From NCBI RefSeq assembly GCF_036231905.1, contig NZ_JAZARE010000001.1, forward strand, positions 62,001 through 126,000: 64,000 nt of DNA. Direction: 5' to 3'. This document shows, one piece after another, positions 42,678 through 50,932 of the stretch (within the stretch, counting starts at the first letter, position 1; each line of letters begins with the position of its first letter). The translations under genes were made by a program, and so were the position numbers. This DNA is from CAMLIZ01 sp036231905. Lineage in GTDB: Bacteria; Pseudomonadota; Gammaproteobacteria; Burkholderiales; Burkholderiaceae_C. The notes below the pieces were generated by a model. It was not told the origin of the DNA, ran no database searches, and worked only from the letters and a program-made list of their open reading frames with translations.

Positions 42678-43873
42678 AGGGGCACCTCGATCTTCACGCG
42701 GTAACGATCGGCGTCGCGCCGGACTTCGAACTGCCCGGCCACGTCGTGCAGCAGCTGCAGGCGCTCGCGCACATTGCGCAGCGCCATGCCGTGGCCGGGC
42801 CGGGACGGCTGGGGCGACAGCGTGTTGGTGATGTCCACCACCGCGTGACCGCGCCGCACGCGGGTGCGCACCACCACCTCGCCGCCATCGGGCGAGGGCT
42901 CGATGCCATGGCGCACCGCGTTTTCCACCAGCGGCTGCAGCAGCAGTGGCGGCACGCGCGCCGCGCCGGCGGCGGGGTCGATCTCCCAACGCACGCGCAG
43001 GCGGTCACCGAAGCGCACCTGCTCGATCGCGAGATATCGCTGCGCGAGTTCCACTTCCTCGGCCAGCGTCACGGCCTGGCCGTGGTCTTCGAGCGCGACG
43101 CGGAACAGCTGGGCCAGGTCTTCCAGCACCTCCTCGGCGCGTGTGGGGTCCACCCGCACCAGGGCGACCGCGGTGTTGAGCGCATTGAACAGGAAGTGCG
43201 GCCGGATGCGCGACTGCAGTTCGGCCAGGCGGGCGGCGGCTTCCGCCGGCAGGCGCGAGCGCACGCGCAGCACCAGCCAGGTCCACACGGTGCCCGCGAT
43301 CAGCGCGCCGGCCAGCCCCACGGCCAGCCAGCGCAAGCCCGGCGTGGGCACCAGCTGGAAGGGCAGCAGGCTGGCGTGCCCGGCCACCGCACACAGCGCG
43401 CCCAGGCCCAGCACGAACACGGTGCGCGGCACGGTGGACGAGCGGGCCAGTGCATGGCGCGCGGCGCACACCAGCAGCAGCCAGGCCAGGGTGCCCAACA
43501 GCCCGGCAAACACCGCCGGGCCCAGTGTGGTAAGGGCCTGCAGCCAGCTGTCCGACCACAACAAGGCGGTGATGCCCAGCACGGCCTGTACATACAGCAC
43601 AGCGCGCAAGGCCAGCCCGGCGTGGCAGACGTCGAAGGTGCCGCTGGCGGCCACGGGCGACTGCACGCGTGCAGCGGCCTGCACCGTGTCGGCAAAGCTG
43701 GGATAGGTGGAGCCGCCGCCTGTGAAACTGCTGGGCGGGGTGGTGGCGGGCCGGGTGGCGCGGGCGGGGGGTGGTGCGGCGGGCTTCAAAGGGGGCGGCC
43801 GATAGAATCGATGCTCCTCGCGCCGCGATTGTGGATCATGGCGCCGCCTCTGCAGCCCCCGCCATGTCCGCAT
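42674..43873 (-). CDS. LytS/AlgZ-like sensor histidine kinase (start uncertain)
   Basis: The longest frame is 399 residues. The first 50 or so are Pro/Arg rich and run into the divergent argH start, so the true start is probably a GTG further in, for example near residue 63. Four membrane segments follow (VLYVQAVLGITALLW, FAGLLGTLAWLLLVCA and others). The His_kinase domain contains LQSRIRPHFLFNALNTAVAL with the phospho-accepting His, and the ATPase N-box reads PLLLQPLVENAVRHGI. The stop overlaps the response regulator start by 4 bp, so the pair is co-translated. Confidence 0.88.
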   Translation of the reverse strand: MRTWRGLQRRRHDPQSRREEHRFYRPPPLKPAAPPPARATRPATTPPSSFTGGGSTYPSFADTVQAAARVQSPVAASGTFDVCHAGLALRAVLYVQAVLGITALLWSDSWLQALTTLGPAVFAGLLGTLAWLLLVCAARHALARSSTVPRTVFVLGLGALCAVAGHASLLPFQLVPTPGLRWLAVGLAGALIAGTVWTWLVLRVRSRLPAEAAARLAELQSRIRPHFLFNALNTAVALVRVDPTRAEEVLEDLAQLFRVALEDHGQAVTLAEEVELAQRYLAIEQVRFGDRLRVRWEIDPAAGAARVPPLLLQPLVENAVRHGIEPSPDGGEVVVRTRVRRGHAVVDITNTLSPQPSRPGHGMALRNVRERLQLLHDVAGQFEVRRDADRYRVKIEVPL

Positions 43874-45279
43874 CGAACAACCAACTCGACAAGAAGTCGC
43901 AAGCCTGGTCCGCCCTGTTCTCCGAACCGATGAGCGAGCTGGTCAAGCGCTACACCGCCAGCGTGTTCTTCGACCAGCGCATGTGGCGCGCGGACATCCA
44001 GGGCTCGCTGGCACATGCCGACATGCTGGCGGCGCAAGGCATCATCGGCGCCGACGACCTGGCGGCCATCCAGCGTGGCATGGCGCAGATCACCGAAGAG
44101 ATCGAATCCGGCCGCTTCGAATGGAAGCTGGACCTGGAGGACGTGCACCTGAACATCGAGGCCCGCCTCACCCAGCTGGTGGGCGACGCCGGAAAAAGGC
44201 TGCACACCGGCCGCTCGCGCAACGACCAGGTGGCCAGCGACGTGCGGCTGTGGCTGCGGAGTGAGATCGACAACCTCGCGCCACTGCTGGCCGACATGCA
44301 GCGCGCGCTGGTGGCGGTGGCTGAGAAGCACACCGAAACGGTGATGCCCGGTTTCACCCACATGCAGGTGGCGCAGCCGGTGAGCTTTGCGCACCACCTG
44401 CTGGCCTATGTGGAGATGTTCGCGCGCGATACCGAACGGCTGGCCGACGTGCGCAAGCGGGTGAACCGCCTGCCCCTGGGCGCGGCCGCGCTGGCCGGCA
44501 CCAGCTACCCGCTGGACCGCGAGCGCGTGGCCAAGGCGTTGGGCTTCGACGGCGTGTGCTTCAACAGCCTCGACGCGGTGAGCGACCGCGACTTCGCGCT
44601 CGAGTTCAGCAGCTTCGCGGCCATCACCATGGTGCACGTGTCGCGCCTGGCCGAGGAGATCGTGCTGTGGATGAGCCAGAACTTCGGCTTCATCGACCTG
44701 GCCGACCGCTACTGCACCGGCTCGTCGATCATGCCGCAGAAGCGCAACCCCGACGTGGCCGAGCTGGCGCGTGGCAAGAGCGGCCGCGTGGTGGGCCACC
44801 TGATGGGCCTGATCACGCTGATGAAAGGCCAGCCGCTCACCTACAACAAGGACAACCAGGAAGACAAGGAGCCCTTGTTCGACACCGTGGACACGCTGCG
44901 CGACACCTTGCGCATCATGGCCGAGATGGTGGGCGGCATCGTGGTCAAGCCCGACGCCATGGAGCAAGCGGCGCTCAAGGGTTATGCCACTGCCACCGAC
45001 CTGGCCGACTACCTGGTGAAGAAGGGCCTGCCCTTCCGCGACGCCCATGAAGTGGTGGCCCACGCCGTCAAGCAGGCACTGCAGCAGGGCGTGGACCTGA
45101 GCGCACTGCCGCTGGACGTGCTGAAGGGCTTTCATGCCGCCATCGGCGAGGACGTGTACGAGGTGCTCACCCTGCGCGGCTCGCTCAACGCGCGCAACGT
45201 GCTGGGCGGCACGGCCCCGGCGCAGGTGCGGGCGCAGATCGCACGGCACCTGGCCCGGCTGGCGCAGACCACCACCTGA
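43864..45279 (+). CDS. argH: Argininosuccinate lyase
   Basis: 471 residues. The N-terminus is typical (NQLDKKSQAWSALFSEPMSE). Signature blocks are TGRSRNDQVASDVRLWLR, GFTHMQVAQPVSFAHHLLAY and the fumarase/lyase signature GSSIMPQKRNPDVAELARGK. The C-terminus ends VRAQIARHLARLA. It splits argininosuccinate into arginine and fumarate, the last step of arginine biosynthesis. The start at 43864 has no strong ribosome site. A possible -10 box TAGAAT lies at 43803-43808. Confidence 0.96.
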   Translation: MSASNNQLDKKSQAWSALFSEPMSELVKRYTASVFFDQRMWRADIQGSLAHADMLAAQGIIGADDLAAIQRGMAQITEEIESGRFEWKLDLEDVHLNIEARLTQLVGDAGKRLHTGRSRNDQVASDVRLWLRSEIDNLAPLLADMQRALVAVAEKHTETVMPGFTHMQVAQPVSFAHHLLAYVEMFARDTERLADVRKRVNRLPLGAAALAGTSYPLDRERVAKALGFDGVCFNSLDAVSDRDFALEFSSFAAITMVHVSRLAEEIVLWMSQNFGFIDLADRYCTGSSIMPQKRNPDVAELARGKSGRVVGHLMGLITLMKGQPLTYNKDNQEDKEPLFDTVDTLRDTLRIMAEMVGGIVVKPDAMEQAALKGYATATDLADYLVKKGLPFRDAHEVVAHAVKQALQQGVDLSALPLDVLKGFHAAIGEDVYEVLTLRGSLNARNVLGGTAPAQVRAQIARHLARLAQTTT

Positions 45280-45399
45280 ATCGGCGGGTAGCGCAAGGGC
45301 GCCGCCCCCCGGACCCGGGGGCCCACAAAACCGGCCCGACTGTTAGATTTGCCTCGCTCCATACCAGCCCGGCCCACCGGGCGTTGACGAGGGAACCCC

Positions 45400-46053
45400 A
45401 TGCAGCCAGTCCAGCGCGCCATCTGCCGAGCCGCCGCCATCGCGGTCGCCAGCCTTGCCCTTGCCTCGGGCGCCGGGGCGGCCACCGTCGCGGTGAACCA
45501 CACGCTGGACCTCACGCTGGCGGGCCTGTCCCCCGTGGGCTTCACCGGCGTGCAGGGCCCGCCGGCCTTCGACGAGGTGGCGCCGGTGGCACTGGGCGTG
45601 GGCGACACGCTGCACCTCACCATCGACTTCAAGGGCAGCCAGAGCCTGACCCTCACCAACACCTCGATGCTCTGGGCTTTTGCCTATGCGGACGTCGGAT
45701 CGCGCGTGGTGGGCACCGGCCAGCTGTCGCTGCTGGACAGCCAGGGCGTGGCCTTCCTCACGTCCAATTGGAAGACCGACTCCGAAGGCGACTTCCACTT
45801 CGGCCAGTCCTTCAACGCGACCGACTTTGGGGGCGGCCTGCCCGGCACGCTCACCTTCTCGGGCCTGCGCTATGTGGGCACCGTGGACGCCTATGAAGCG
45901 CCCGGCGTCACCAGCCGCAACTACTCGATGCCGGCGTTCTACTACGCCGCCAATACCACCGTGCTCGCCGTGCCGGAGCCTGGCACCGTGGCGCTGATGC
46001 TGGCAGGCCTGGCAGGGCTGGCGGCAGGCACTCGGCGCAAGACGCGCCACTGA
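45400..46053 (+). CDS. PEP-CTERM exported protein
   Basis: 217 residues. A signal peptide (RAAAIAVASLALASGAGAA) precedes a beta-rich region of about 170 residues, with strands such as HLTIDFKGSQSLTLTNTSML. The end is VPEPGTVALMLAGLAGLAAG followed by the basic TRRKTR, a textbook PEP-CTERM sorting tail of VPEP motif, transmembrane helix and arginine cluster. Exosortase elsewhere in the genome would cleave it during export, often linked to exopolysaccharide. The core function is unknown. Confidence 0.92.
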   Translation: MQPVQRAICRAAAIAVASLALASGAGAATVAVNHTLDLTLAGLSPVGFTGVQGPPAFDEVAPVALGVGDTLHLTIDFKGSQSLTLTNTSMLWAFAYADVGSRVVGTGQLSLLDSQGVAFLTSNWKTDSEGDFHFGQSFNATDFGGGLPGTLTFSGLRYVGTVDAYEAPGVTSRNYSMPAFYYAANTTVLAVPEPGTVALMLAGLAGLAAGTRRKTRH

Positions 46054-46065
46054 AGCGGCGAGCGC

Positions 46066-47787
46066 TCAGCCGAGCGCCTCCACCACCATCTGCACCCGCA
46101 GCTGGCCCTGGTATTCGTCCAGGCTGAGGCGGTAAGCCAGGCGCACCCGCTCGGCCACCGGCTCCACGCGGCCGAACCAGATCGCGTCGCGCAGGGCGCC
46201 GCAATGGCGCACCCGCAGCTTCAGGTGCTTTTCGCCCACCAGGCGCTGGGCCACCACCTCCACCTCGTCGCAGAACAACGGCGGCTCGAAGGCCTGGCCC
46301 CACACCTGGCTGTCCAGCACCTGCACCGTCTGCGCATCGAAGTACTCCGCGGGCAGGCCACCGTCGGTGCGCAGGCGGCGCTGCAGGGTGGCGGCATCCA
46401 GCCATTCGGCGGCCACCTGCTGCAAGGCCTCGTCGAAGGTGTCGAAGTGCTCTTCGTCCAGGGTGCAGCCGGCCGCCATCGCATGGCCGCCAAACTTCTT
46501 CAGCACGCCGGGATGGCGCTTGCTCACCAGGTCCAGCGCATCACGCAGATGAAAGCCCGGGATGGAGCGGCCGGAGCCCTTCAGCAGGCCGTCCTGCCCG
46601 AGCGCAAACACAAAGGTCGGCCGGTGCAGCCGGTCCTTCAGCCGGCCGGCCACGATGCCGACCACGCCTTCATGGAACTCGGGGTCGAACAGCACCACCG
46701 CGCTGGGCGCATCGCCTTCGGGCATCAGCGATTCCAGCAGCGCCTCGGCCTGCTCGCGCATGCCGGCTTCCACCTCCCGGCGCTCGCGGTTGATGCTGTC
46801 CAGCTGCTGCGCCAGCGCGGCCGCGCGCGCGGGGTCGTCGGTCAGCAGGCATTCGATGCCCAGCGTCATGTCGGACAGGCGGCCGGCCGCATTGATGCGC
46901 GGCCCGATCGCAAAGCCGAAATCGAAGGCACTGGCCCGGCGCGGGTCGCGTGCCGCGGCACTGAACAAGGCCGCCAGGCCCGGCTGCATGCGGCCCGCGC
47001 GCACGCGCTTGAGGCCCTGCGCCACCAGGCGGCGGTTGTTGGCGTCCAGCCGCACCACGTCGGCCACGGTGCCCAGCGCCACCAGGTCCAGCAGCGCGTC
47101 CAGCTTGGGCTGCGTCTGCGCGTCGAACACGCCGCGTGAGCGCAACTCCGCCCGCAGCGCGAGCAGCACGTAGAACATGACGCCCACGCCCGCGAGGTGC
47201 TTGCTCTCGAAGCCGCAGGCCGGCTGGTTGGGGTTGACGATGCAGGTGGCGTCCGGCAGCGGCGTGGCCCCGTCGATCAGCGCCGGCAGGTGATGGTCGG
47301 TGATCACCACGCCCAGGCCCTTGGCGCGGGCATGCGCCACGCCGGCGTGGCTGGCAATGCCGTTGTCCACCGTGAGCAGCAGCTGCGGCTCCTTGCGCAA
47401 GGACAGGTCCACGATCGCCGGCGTGAGGCCATACCCATGCACCGCGCGGTCGGGCACCACGTAGTGCAAAGTGCCCGGCTTGGCGCCCAGCATCTTCAGG
47501 CCGCGCAAGGCGACCGCACAGGCGGTGGCGCCGTCGCAGTCGTAATCGGCGATCACGCAGATGCGCTGCGCCTGCTGCAGCGCATCGGCCAGCACACACG
47601 CGGCTTCGGCGGCGCCGTGCAGCGCGCCGGGCGGCAGCAGCTGGCCCAGGCTGTCGTCCAGCTCCTGCGGCGCCCGCACGCCGCGCGCGGCGAACAGGCG
47701 CGCGAGCAGCGGATGCACACCCGCCTGCTCCAGCGCAAAGGCCACCCGGGGCGGGCAGTCGCGGGTTTCGATCAGGGGCGTGTTCAT
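46066..47787 (-). CDS. recJ: Single-stranded-DNA-specific 5'-3' exonuclease
   Basis: 573 residues from the ATG at 47785-47787. The frame upstream overlaps the preceding gene. DHH-family motifs are ICVIADYDCDGATACAVALR (motif I), LLLTVDNGIASHAG, VVITDHHLPALIDGATPLP (DHH) and NPNQPACGFESKHLAGVGV. The DHHA1 domain shows PGFHLRDALDLV and FGGHAMAAGCTL. The C-terminal OB-fold domain ends the protein. RecJ resects 5' ends in recombination, mismatch and base-excision repair. It starts with a 1-bp stop/start overlap with the RpfE-like gene, so they are coupled. Confidence 0.96.
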   Translation of the reverse strand: MNTPLIETRDCPPRVAFALEQAGVHPLLARLFAARGVRAPQELDDSLGQLLPPGALHGAAEAACVLADALQQAQRICVIADYDCDGATACAVALRGLKMLGAKPGTLHYVVPDRAVHGYGLTPAIVDLSLRKEPQLLLTVDNGIASHAGVAHARAKGLGVVITDHHLPALIDGATPLPDATCIVNPNQPACGFESKHLAGVGVMFYVLLALRAELRSRGVFDAQTQPKLDALLDLVALGTVADVVRLDANNRRLVAQGLKRVRAGRMQPGLAALFSAAARDPRRASAFDFGFAIGPRINAAGRLSDMTLGIECLLTDDPARAAALAQQLDSINRERREVEAGMREQAEALLESLMPEGDAPSAVVLFDPEFHEGVVGIVAGRLKDRLHRPTFVFALGQDGLLKGSGRSIPGFHLRDALDLVSKRHPGVLKKFGGHAMAAGCTLDEEHFDTFDEALQQVAAEWLDAATLQRRLRTDGGLPAEYFDAQTVQVLDSQVWGQAFEPPLFCDEVEVVAQRLVGEKHLKLRVRHCGALRDAIWFGRVEPVAERVRLAYRLSLDEYQGQLRVQMVVEALG

Positions 47788-48701
47788 CACAGGGTTTCCA
47801 GCAGCGCGATGGCCGAAGCGCCGCGCAGTGTGCCTTGCAGGCGTTGCCACAACGACCGCTCGCGCGTGTCGAACTGCACGGCCGTGCGTTCACCGCACAG
47901 CACCAGGCTGGCCGGCCGTGTGCTTTGCACGGCGAGGCTCGCATCCAGCTGGCGCCAGGCCTCGGCCCAGCGCGCCCAGTCCTCCGACAGCGCCGGCGTG
48001 CGCAGGCGATCGTCCACCTGCAGGGCAACGCCCTGCTTCACCGGCTGGTGCAGCCCGCAGCCGCTCAACCAGAAGGAATTGACCGGCAACTCACCGCGCG
48101 CTTCACGCTGCTCGTTGAGCTCATGCGTGTACAGCAGCATCTGCACCTCGTTCTGCAGCCGGCGCATCAGCCGCGCGTTCGGGCCGGAAGGCAACCAGTT
48201 GTCCAGGTGGCGCCCGATCACCCGGTCCAGCGAGGCCGTGGCCAGCTCGGTGAGCGACTCGTGCGCCACATACCAACGCAAGGGCGCGCCGTACACGAGC
48301 AGCAGGCCCTCCGATTCGAACAGCGGCTGCACCGCCTCGAAAAAGCTGCGCGAGCCGGCATCGTCCAGCGCCAGTGCATCGGGGTCGGTGAGGCGCACAT
48401 GGTCGCTGCCCACTTCCCAGTGCACGGGGGTCAGCAGGCCCCAGGCGAGGCCATCGGTGTCCACACCGTCCTGCGTGGCGCGCAGCGCGCCCCAGGGCAG
48501 TTCACCATCGGCACCAGCCAGCCCGAGCGCGCGCGCCTCGGCACGTTCATGCGGCGGGCTGAAGGACAGCGCATCGCCATCGTCGCGCCATGCCATCGTC
48601 ATGCGGGTGAGCAGCGCGTCCAGGTGCGGCAGCTTCAGGGTCTGCAGCGCATGGCGGCCGGCCTCGGACAACGGCGCAGCAAAGGGGACGATGAGATGCA
48701 T
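47787..48701 (-). CDS. RpfE-type protein coupled to recJ (phosphoglycerate-mutase-like annotation in relatives)
   Basis: 304 residues. It opens MHLIVPFAAPLSEAGRHALQ and contains the family blocks LTPVHWEVGSDHVRL, LLVYGAPLRWYVAHESL, DRVIGRHLDNWLP, LMRRLQNEVQMLLYTHELNE and LPVNSFWLSGCG. These match the recJ-linked family first named RpfE in Xanthomonas. The SFW-S-G segment recalls the metal-dependent phosphoglycerate-mutase superfamily, but an active site is not evident. The role is unknown. The start at 48701 lies 52 nt downstream of structured repeat copy A. Confidence 0.8.
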   Translation of the reverse strand: MHLIVPFAAPLSEAGRHALQTLKLPHLDALLTRMTMAWRDDGDALSFSPPHERAEARALGLAGADGELPWGALRATQDGVDTDGLAWGLLTPVHWEVGSDHVRLTDPDALALDDAGSRSFFEAVQPLFESEGLLLVYGAPLRWYVAHESLTELATASLDRVIGRHLDNWLPSGPNARLMRRLQNEVQMLLYTHELNEQREARGELPVNSFWLSGCGLHQPVKQGVALQVDDRLRTPALSEDWARWAEAWRQLDASLAVQSTRPASLVLCGERTAVQFDTRERSLWQRLQGTLRGASAIALLETL

Positions 48702-48753
48702 GGGGCGCGATTATCCCGTCCCGCTTTGCGAGGTGTTGGATGGCTGGAGCGCG

Positions 48754-48856
48754 GCAAGGCTGGGGCGTGGCCCCACTCCGCTCATGTCCCCCGGCCACGG
48801 CCTGCGGCCGCGGCCTCCTCCTTTACTTCGCTACGGGGGCCACACCCCAACCTTGC
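48754..48856 (-). repeat. Structured repeat copy A (sense on minus strand)
   Basis: The outer stem is 21 bp (48754-48774 with 48836-48856). Its only two imperfect positions become G-U pairs when read as minus-strand RNA. Inside are the conserved strand AGCGAAGTAAAGGAGGAGG (48814-48832), an inner hairpin GGCCGCGGCC/GGCCGTGGCC with one G-U pair, and the conserved strand GGGGGACATGAG (48781-48792). It ends 52 nt before the RpfE-like start codon. It is inverted relative to copies B and C. No protein is encoded. Confidence 0.8.
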
Positions 48857-48904
48857 CTCACCACCGCTCGTGGTTTCGAACCGTTGAACACCCCGGCGGT
48901 GGAG

Positions 48905-49010
48905 GATCGGGACGGCGGGGCGTTCTGCGTAGCGAAGTAAAGGAGGAGGGGCTGGCCGGAGGTCAGCCCCGGGGGACATGAGCGAAGCAGAGCGCCCCGG
49001 CGGCCCGATC
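48905..49010 (+). repeat. Structured repeat copy B
   Basis: The outer stem is 24 positions long (48905-48928 with 48987-49010), with 21 Watson-Crick pairs, one G-U and two mismatches. Conserved strand AGCGAAGTAAAGGAGGAG is at 48931-48948. The inner stem is GGGGCTG/CAGCCCC. Conserved strand GGGGGACATGAG is at 48971-48982. It lies 31 bp beyond the stop of the isocitrate dehydrogenase gene, on the opposite strand, and 48 bp from copy A. No gene follows it on its own strand. Confidence 0.8.
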
Positions 49011-49041
49011 GAGCGCTCAAGAGGTCGCAAGAACGAGCAAA

Positions 49042-50073
49042 TTACCCATTCGAAATACGAGCCACCAGCGCCTTTGCGTACTCCGACGTGCTCGCCTTGC
49101 CACCCAGGTCGCCGGTGCGCACGTTGTCGAGGTTCAGCGTGTCGCTGATGGCTCTGCGCAAGCGCGTCGCCAACTCCGGCAGACGGCAATGGTCCAGCAT
49201 CAACGCTGCGGCCAACATCAGCGCCGTGGGATTGGCCTTCCCCTGGCCCGCGATGTCCGGCGCCGAGCCGTGCACGGCTTCGAAGATGGCTGCATCCGCA
49301 CCGATGTTGGCGCCCGGTGCCATGCCCAGGCCGCCCACCAGCCCGGCGGCCAGGTCGGAGAGGATGTCGCCGAACAGGTTGGTCGTCACCAGCACGTCGA
49401 ACTGCCAGGGGTTGAGCACCAGCTTCATCGCGCAGGCGTCGATGATCACCGCGTCGAGTGCGATGCGGCCCTTGTACTTCTCGGCGTGCAGCTGTTCGGC
49501 CGTCTCCAGGAAGATGCCGGTCAGCGCCTTCATGATGTTCGCCTTGTGCACCACGGTCACCTTCTTGCGGCCGGTGGCGATGGCGTGCTCGAAGGCGAAC
49601 TCCAGCAGGCGGCGGCTGCCCTTGCGGGTGTTGATGCCGGTCGCCATGGCCACTGCATGCGGGTCGTCGTCGATCGGGATGTAGGCCTCGTGGCCGATGT
49701 ACAGGCCCTCGAGGTTTTCGCGCACGACCACGAGGTCGATGTTGTCGAAGCGGCCGCCCGGGATGATGGTGAGCGCCGGCCGCAGGTTGGCGTAGAGCTT
49801 GAATTCCTCACGCAGCCGCACGTTGGACGAGCGGTAGCCGCCGCCGGAGGGCGTTTCCAGCGGGCCCTTGAGCGCGAGGCGCGTGCGGCGGATGCTGTCC
49901 AGCGTGGCGGCCGGCAGTGGGTCGCCCGCCGCCTTCACGCCGCCCAGGCCGGCGACCTGGTGGTCCCAGTCGAAGGGCGCTTGCAGGGCGTCCAGCACCA
50001 GCAGGGTGGCATCGACGATCTCGGGGCCGATGCCGTCGCCGGCGATCAGGGTGGCAGGGATGCGTGTGCTCAT
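49042..50073 (-). CDS. NAD-type isocitrate dehydrogenase (isocitrate/isopropylmalate dehydrogenase family)
   Basis: 343 residues from the ATG at 50071-50073. The family blocks are ATLIAGDGIGPEIVDATLLV and TPSGGGYRSSNVRLREEFKL with the S-x-N-x-x-L-R isocitrate loop. Further blocks are YANLRPALTIIPGG, VVRENLEGLYIGHE, TVVHKANIMKAL, TTNLFGDILSDLAAG and the nucleotide loop EAVHGSAPDIAGQGKANPTA. The S/N loop and YANLRP resemble the mitochondrial-type NAD isocitrate dehydrogenases more than LeuB. It would oxidise isocitrate to 2-oxoglutarate. Homoisocitrate or tartrate-type substrates cannot be fully excluded. Confidence 0.87.
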   Translation of the reverse strand: MSTRIPATLIAGDGIGPEIVDATLLVLDALQAPFDWDHQVAGLGGVKAAGDPLPAATLDSIRRTRLALKGPLETPSGGGYRSSNVRLREEFKLYANLRPALTIIPGGRFDNIDLVVVRENLEGLYIGHEAYIPIDDDPHAVAMATGINTRKGSRRLLEFAFEHAIATGRKKVTVVHKANIMKALTGIFLETAEQLHAEKYKGRIALDAVIIDACAMKLVLNPWQFDVLVTTNLFGDILSDLAAGLVGGLGMAPGANIGADAAIFEAVHGSAPDIAGQGKANPTALMLAAALMLDHCRLPELATRLRRAISDTLNLDNVRTGDLGGKASTSEYAKALVARISNG

Positions 50074-50191
50074 GGCGGGCAGCATAGCCGCGCCGATGCC
50101 TTCATGGCATGCGTGACCTCCACATCAGGAGGGCCGCAACATCCCCGCACGCGGCGCCACAATCGCCGGCTTCAGGTCACCAGGAGCGCCC

Positions 50192-50815
50192 GTGCTCACA
50201 CTCTGGGGCAACGCCGATTCAGTCAACGTGCAGAAGGTGATGTGGTGCTGCGAGGAGGCCGGCGTGGCCTACCAGCGCATCGACGCCGGCCGGCACTTCG
50301 GCGTGGTGGACACGCCCGAGTTCCGCGCGCTCAACCCGAACGGGCTGGTGCCGGTGATCAACGATGGTGGCCTGGTGGTGTGGGAGTCGAACACCATCGT
50401 GCGCTACCTGGCCGCGCGCTACGCCAGCGGCACGCTGTGGCCGGAGGACCCGGCGCTGCGCTCGCACGCCGACCGCTGGATGGACTGGACGAACTCCACC
50501 TTGTGGCCGGCGCTGGTGCCACTGTTTCGCGCCTACATGCGCACGCCGCCCGAGCAGCGCGATGCCAAGGCCACCGAAGCTGCGCGGCTGGAGAGCCTGG
50601 CGGCACTGACCCTGCTGGACCAGGCGCTGCTGGGCCGCGAATACGTGGCCGGCGCGCACTTCACGATGGGCGACATCGCCCTGGGCTGCGCGGTCTGGCG
50701 CTGGTTCGCCTTGCCGGTGGAACGCCCGACGCTGGCGCGGCTGGAAAGCTGGTTTGGCAGGCTGGCGCAACGGCCGGCCTGCCGCAAGGTGGTGACGCTG
50801 CCGCTGTCGCGCTGA
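50192..50815 (+). CDS. Glutathione S-transferase family protein
   Basis: 207 residues starting at GTG 50192 with AGGAG 6 nt upstream. The thioredoxin-like half contains LWGNADSVNVQKVMWCCEEA, FRALNPNGLVPVINDGGLV with the cis-proline, and WESNTIVRYLAARY with the Glu/Ser pair that holds glutathione. The C-terminal helical domain follows with HADRWMDWTNSTLW and FTMGDIALGCAVWRW. It belongs to the beta-proteobacterial GstA/YfcF-like single-copy enzymes. The substrate is unknown. It is divergent from the isocitrate dehydrogenase gene. Confidence 0.9.
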   Translation: MLTLWGNADSVNVQKVMWCCEEAGVAYQRIDAGRHFGVVDTPEFRALNPNGLVPVINDGGLVVWESNTIVRYLAARYASGTLWPEDPALRSHADRWMDWTNSTLWPALVPLFRAYMRTPPEQRDAKATEAARLESLAALTLLDQALLGREYVAGAHFTMGDIALGCAVWRWFALPVERPTLARLESWFGRLAQRPACRKVVTLPLSR

Positions 50816-50932
50816 AGGCGCTGCCGTCGCCACGACTGCGACCGCGACACCGAAGAAGCGGCGCATTGTCGGAGCGGCCGTTGCCCGTTTCGCCGGTAAG
50901 CTTCGCGCTCGCTGCTCACCCACAGGATCCTC

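Noticed and set aside
45300..45330. GC-rich palindrome after argH as a terminator
   Set aside because: The arms leave almost no loop and no T-run follows, so it is not a convincing rho-independent terminator.
48740..48985. Short open frames containing MSPG...LLL...RY runs in three places
   Set aside because: They arise from translating the three structured repeat copies and share residues only because the DNA repeats do. Their ends do not correspond.
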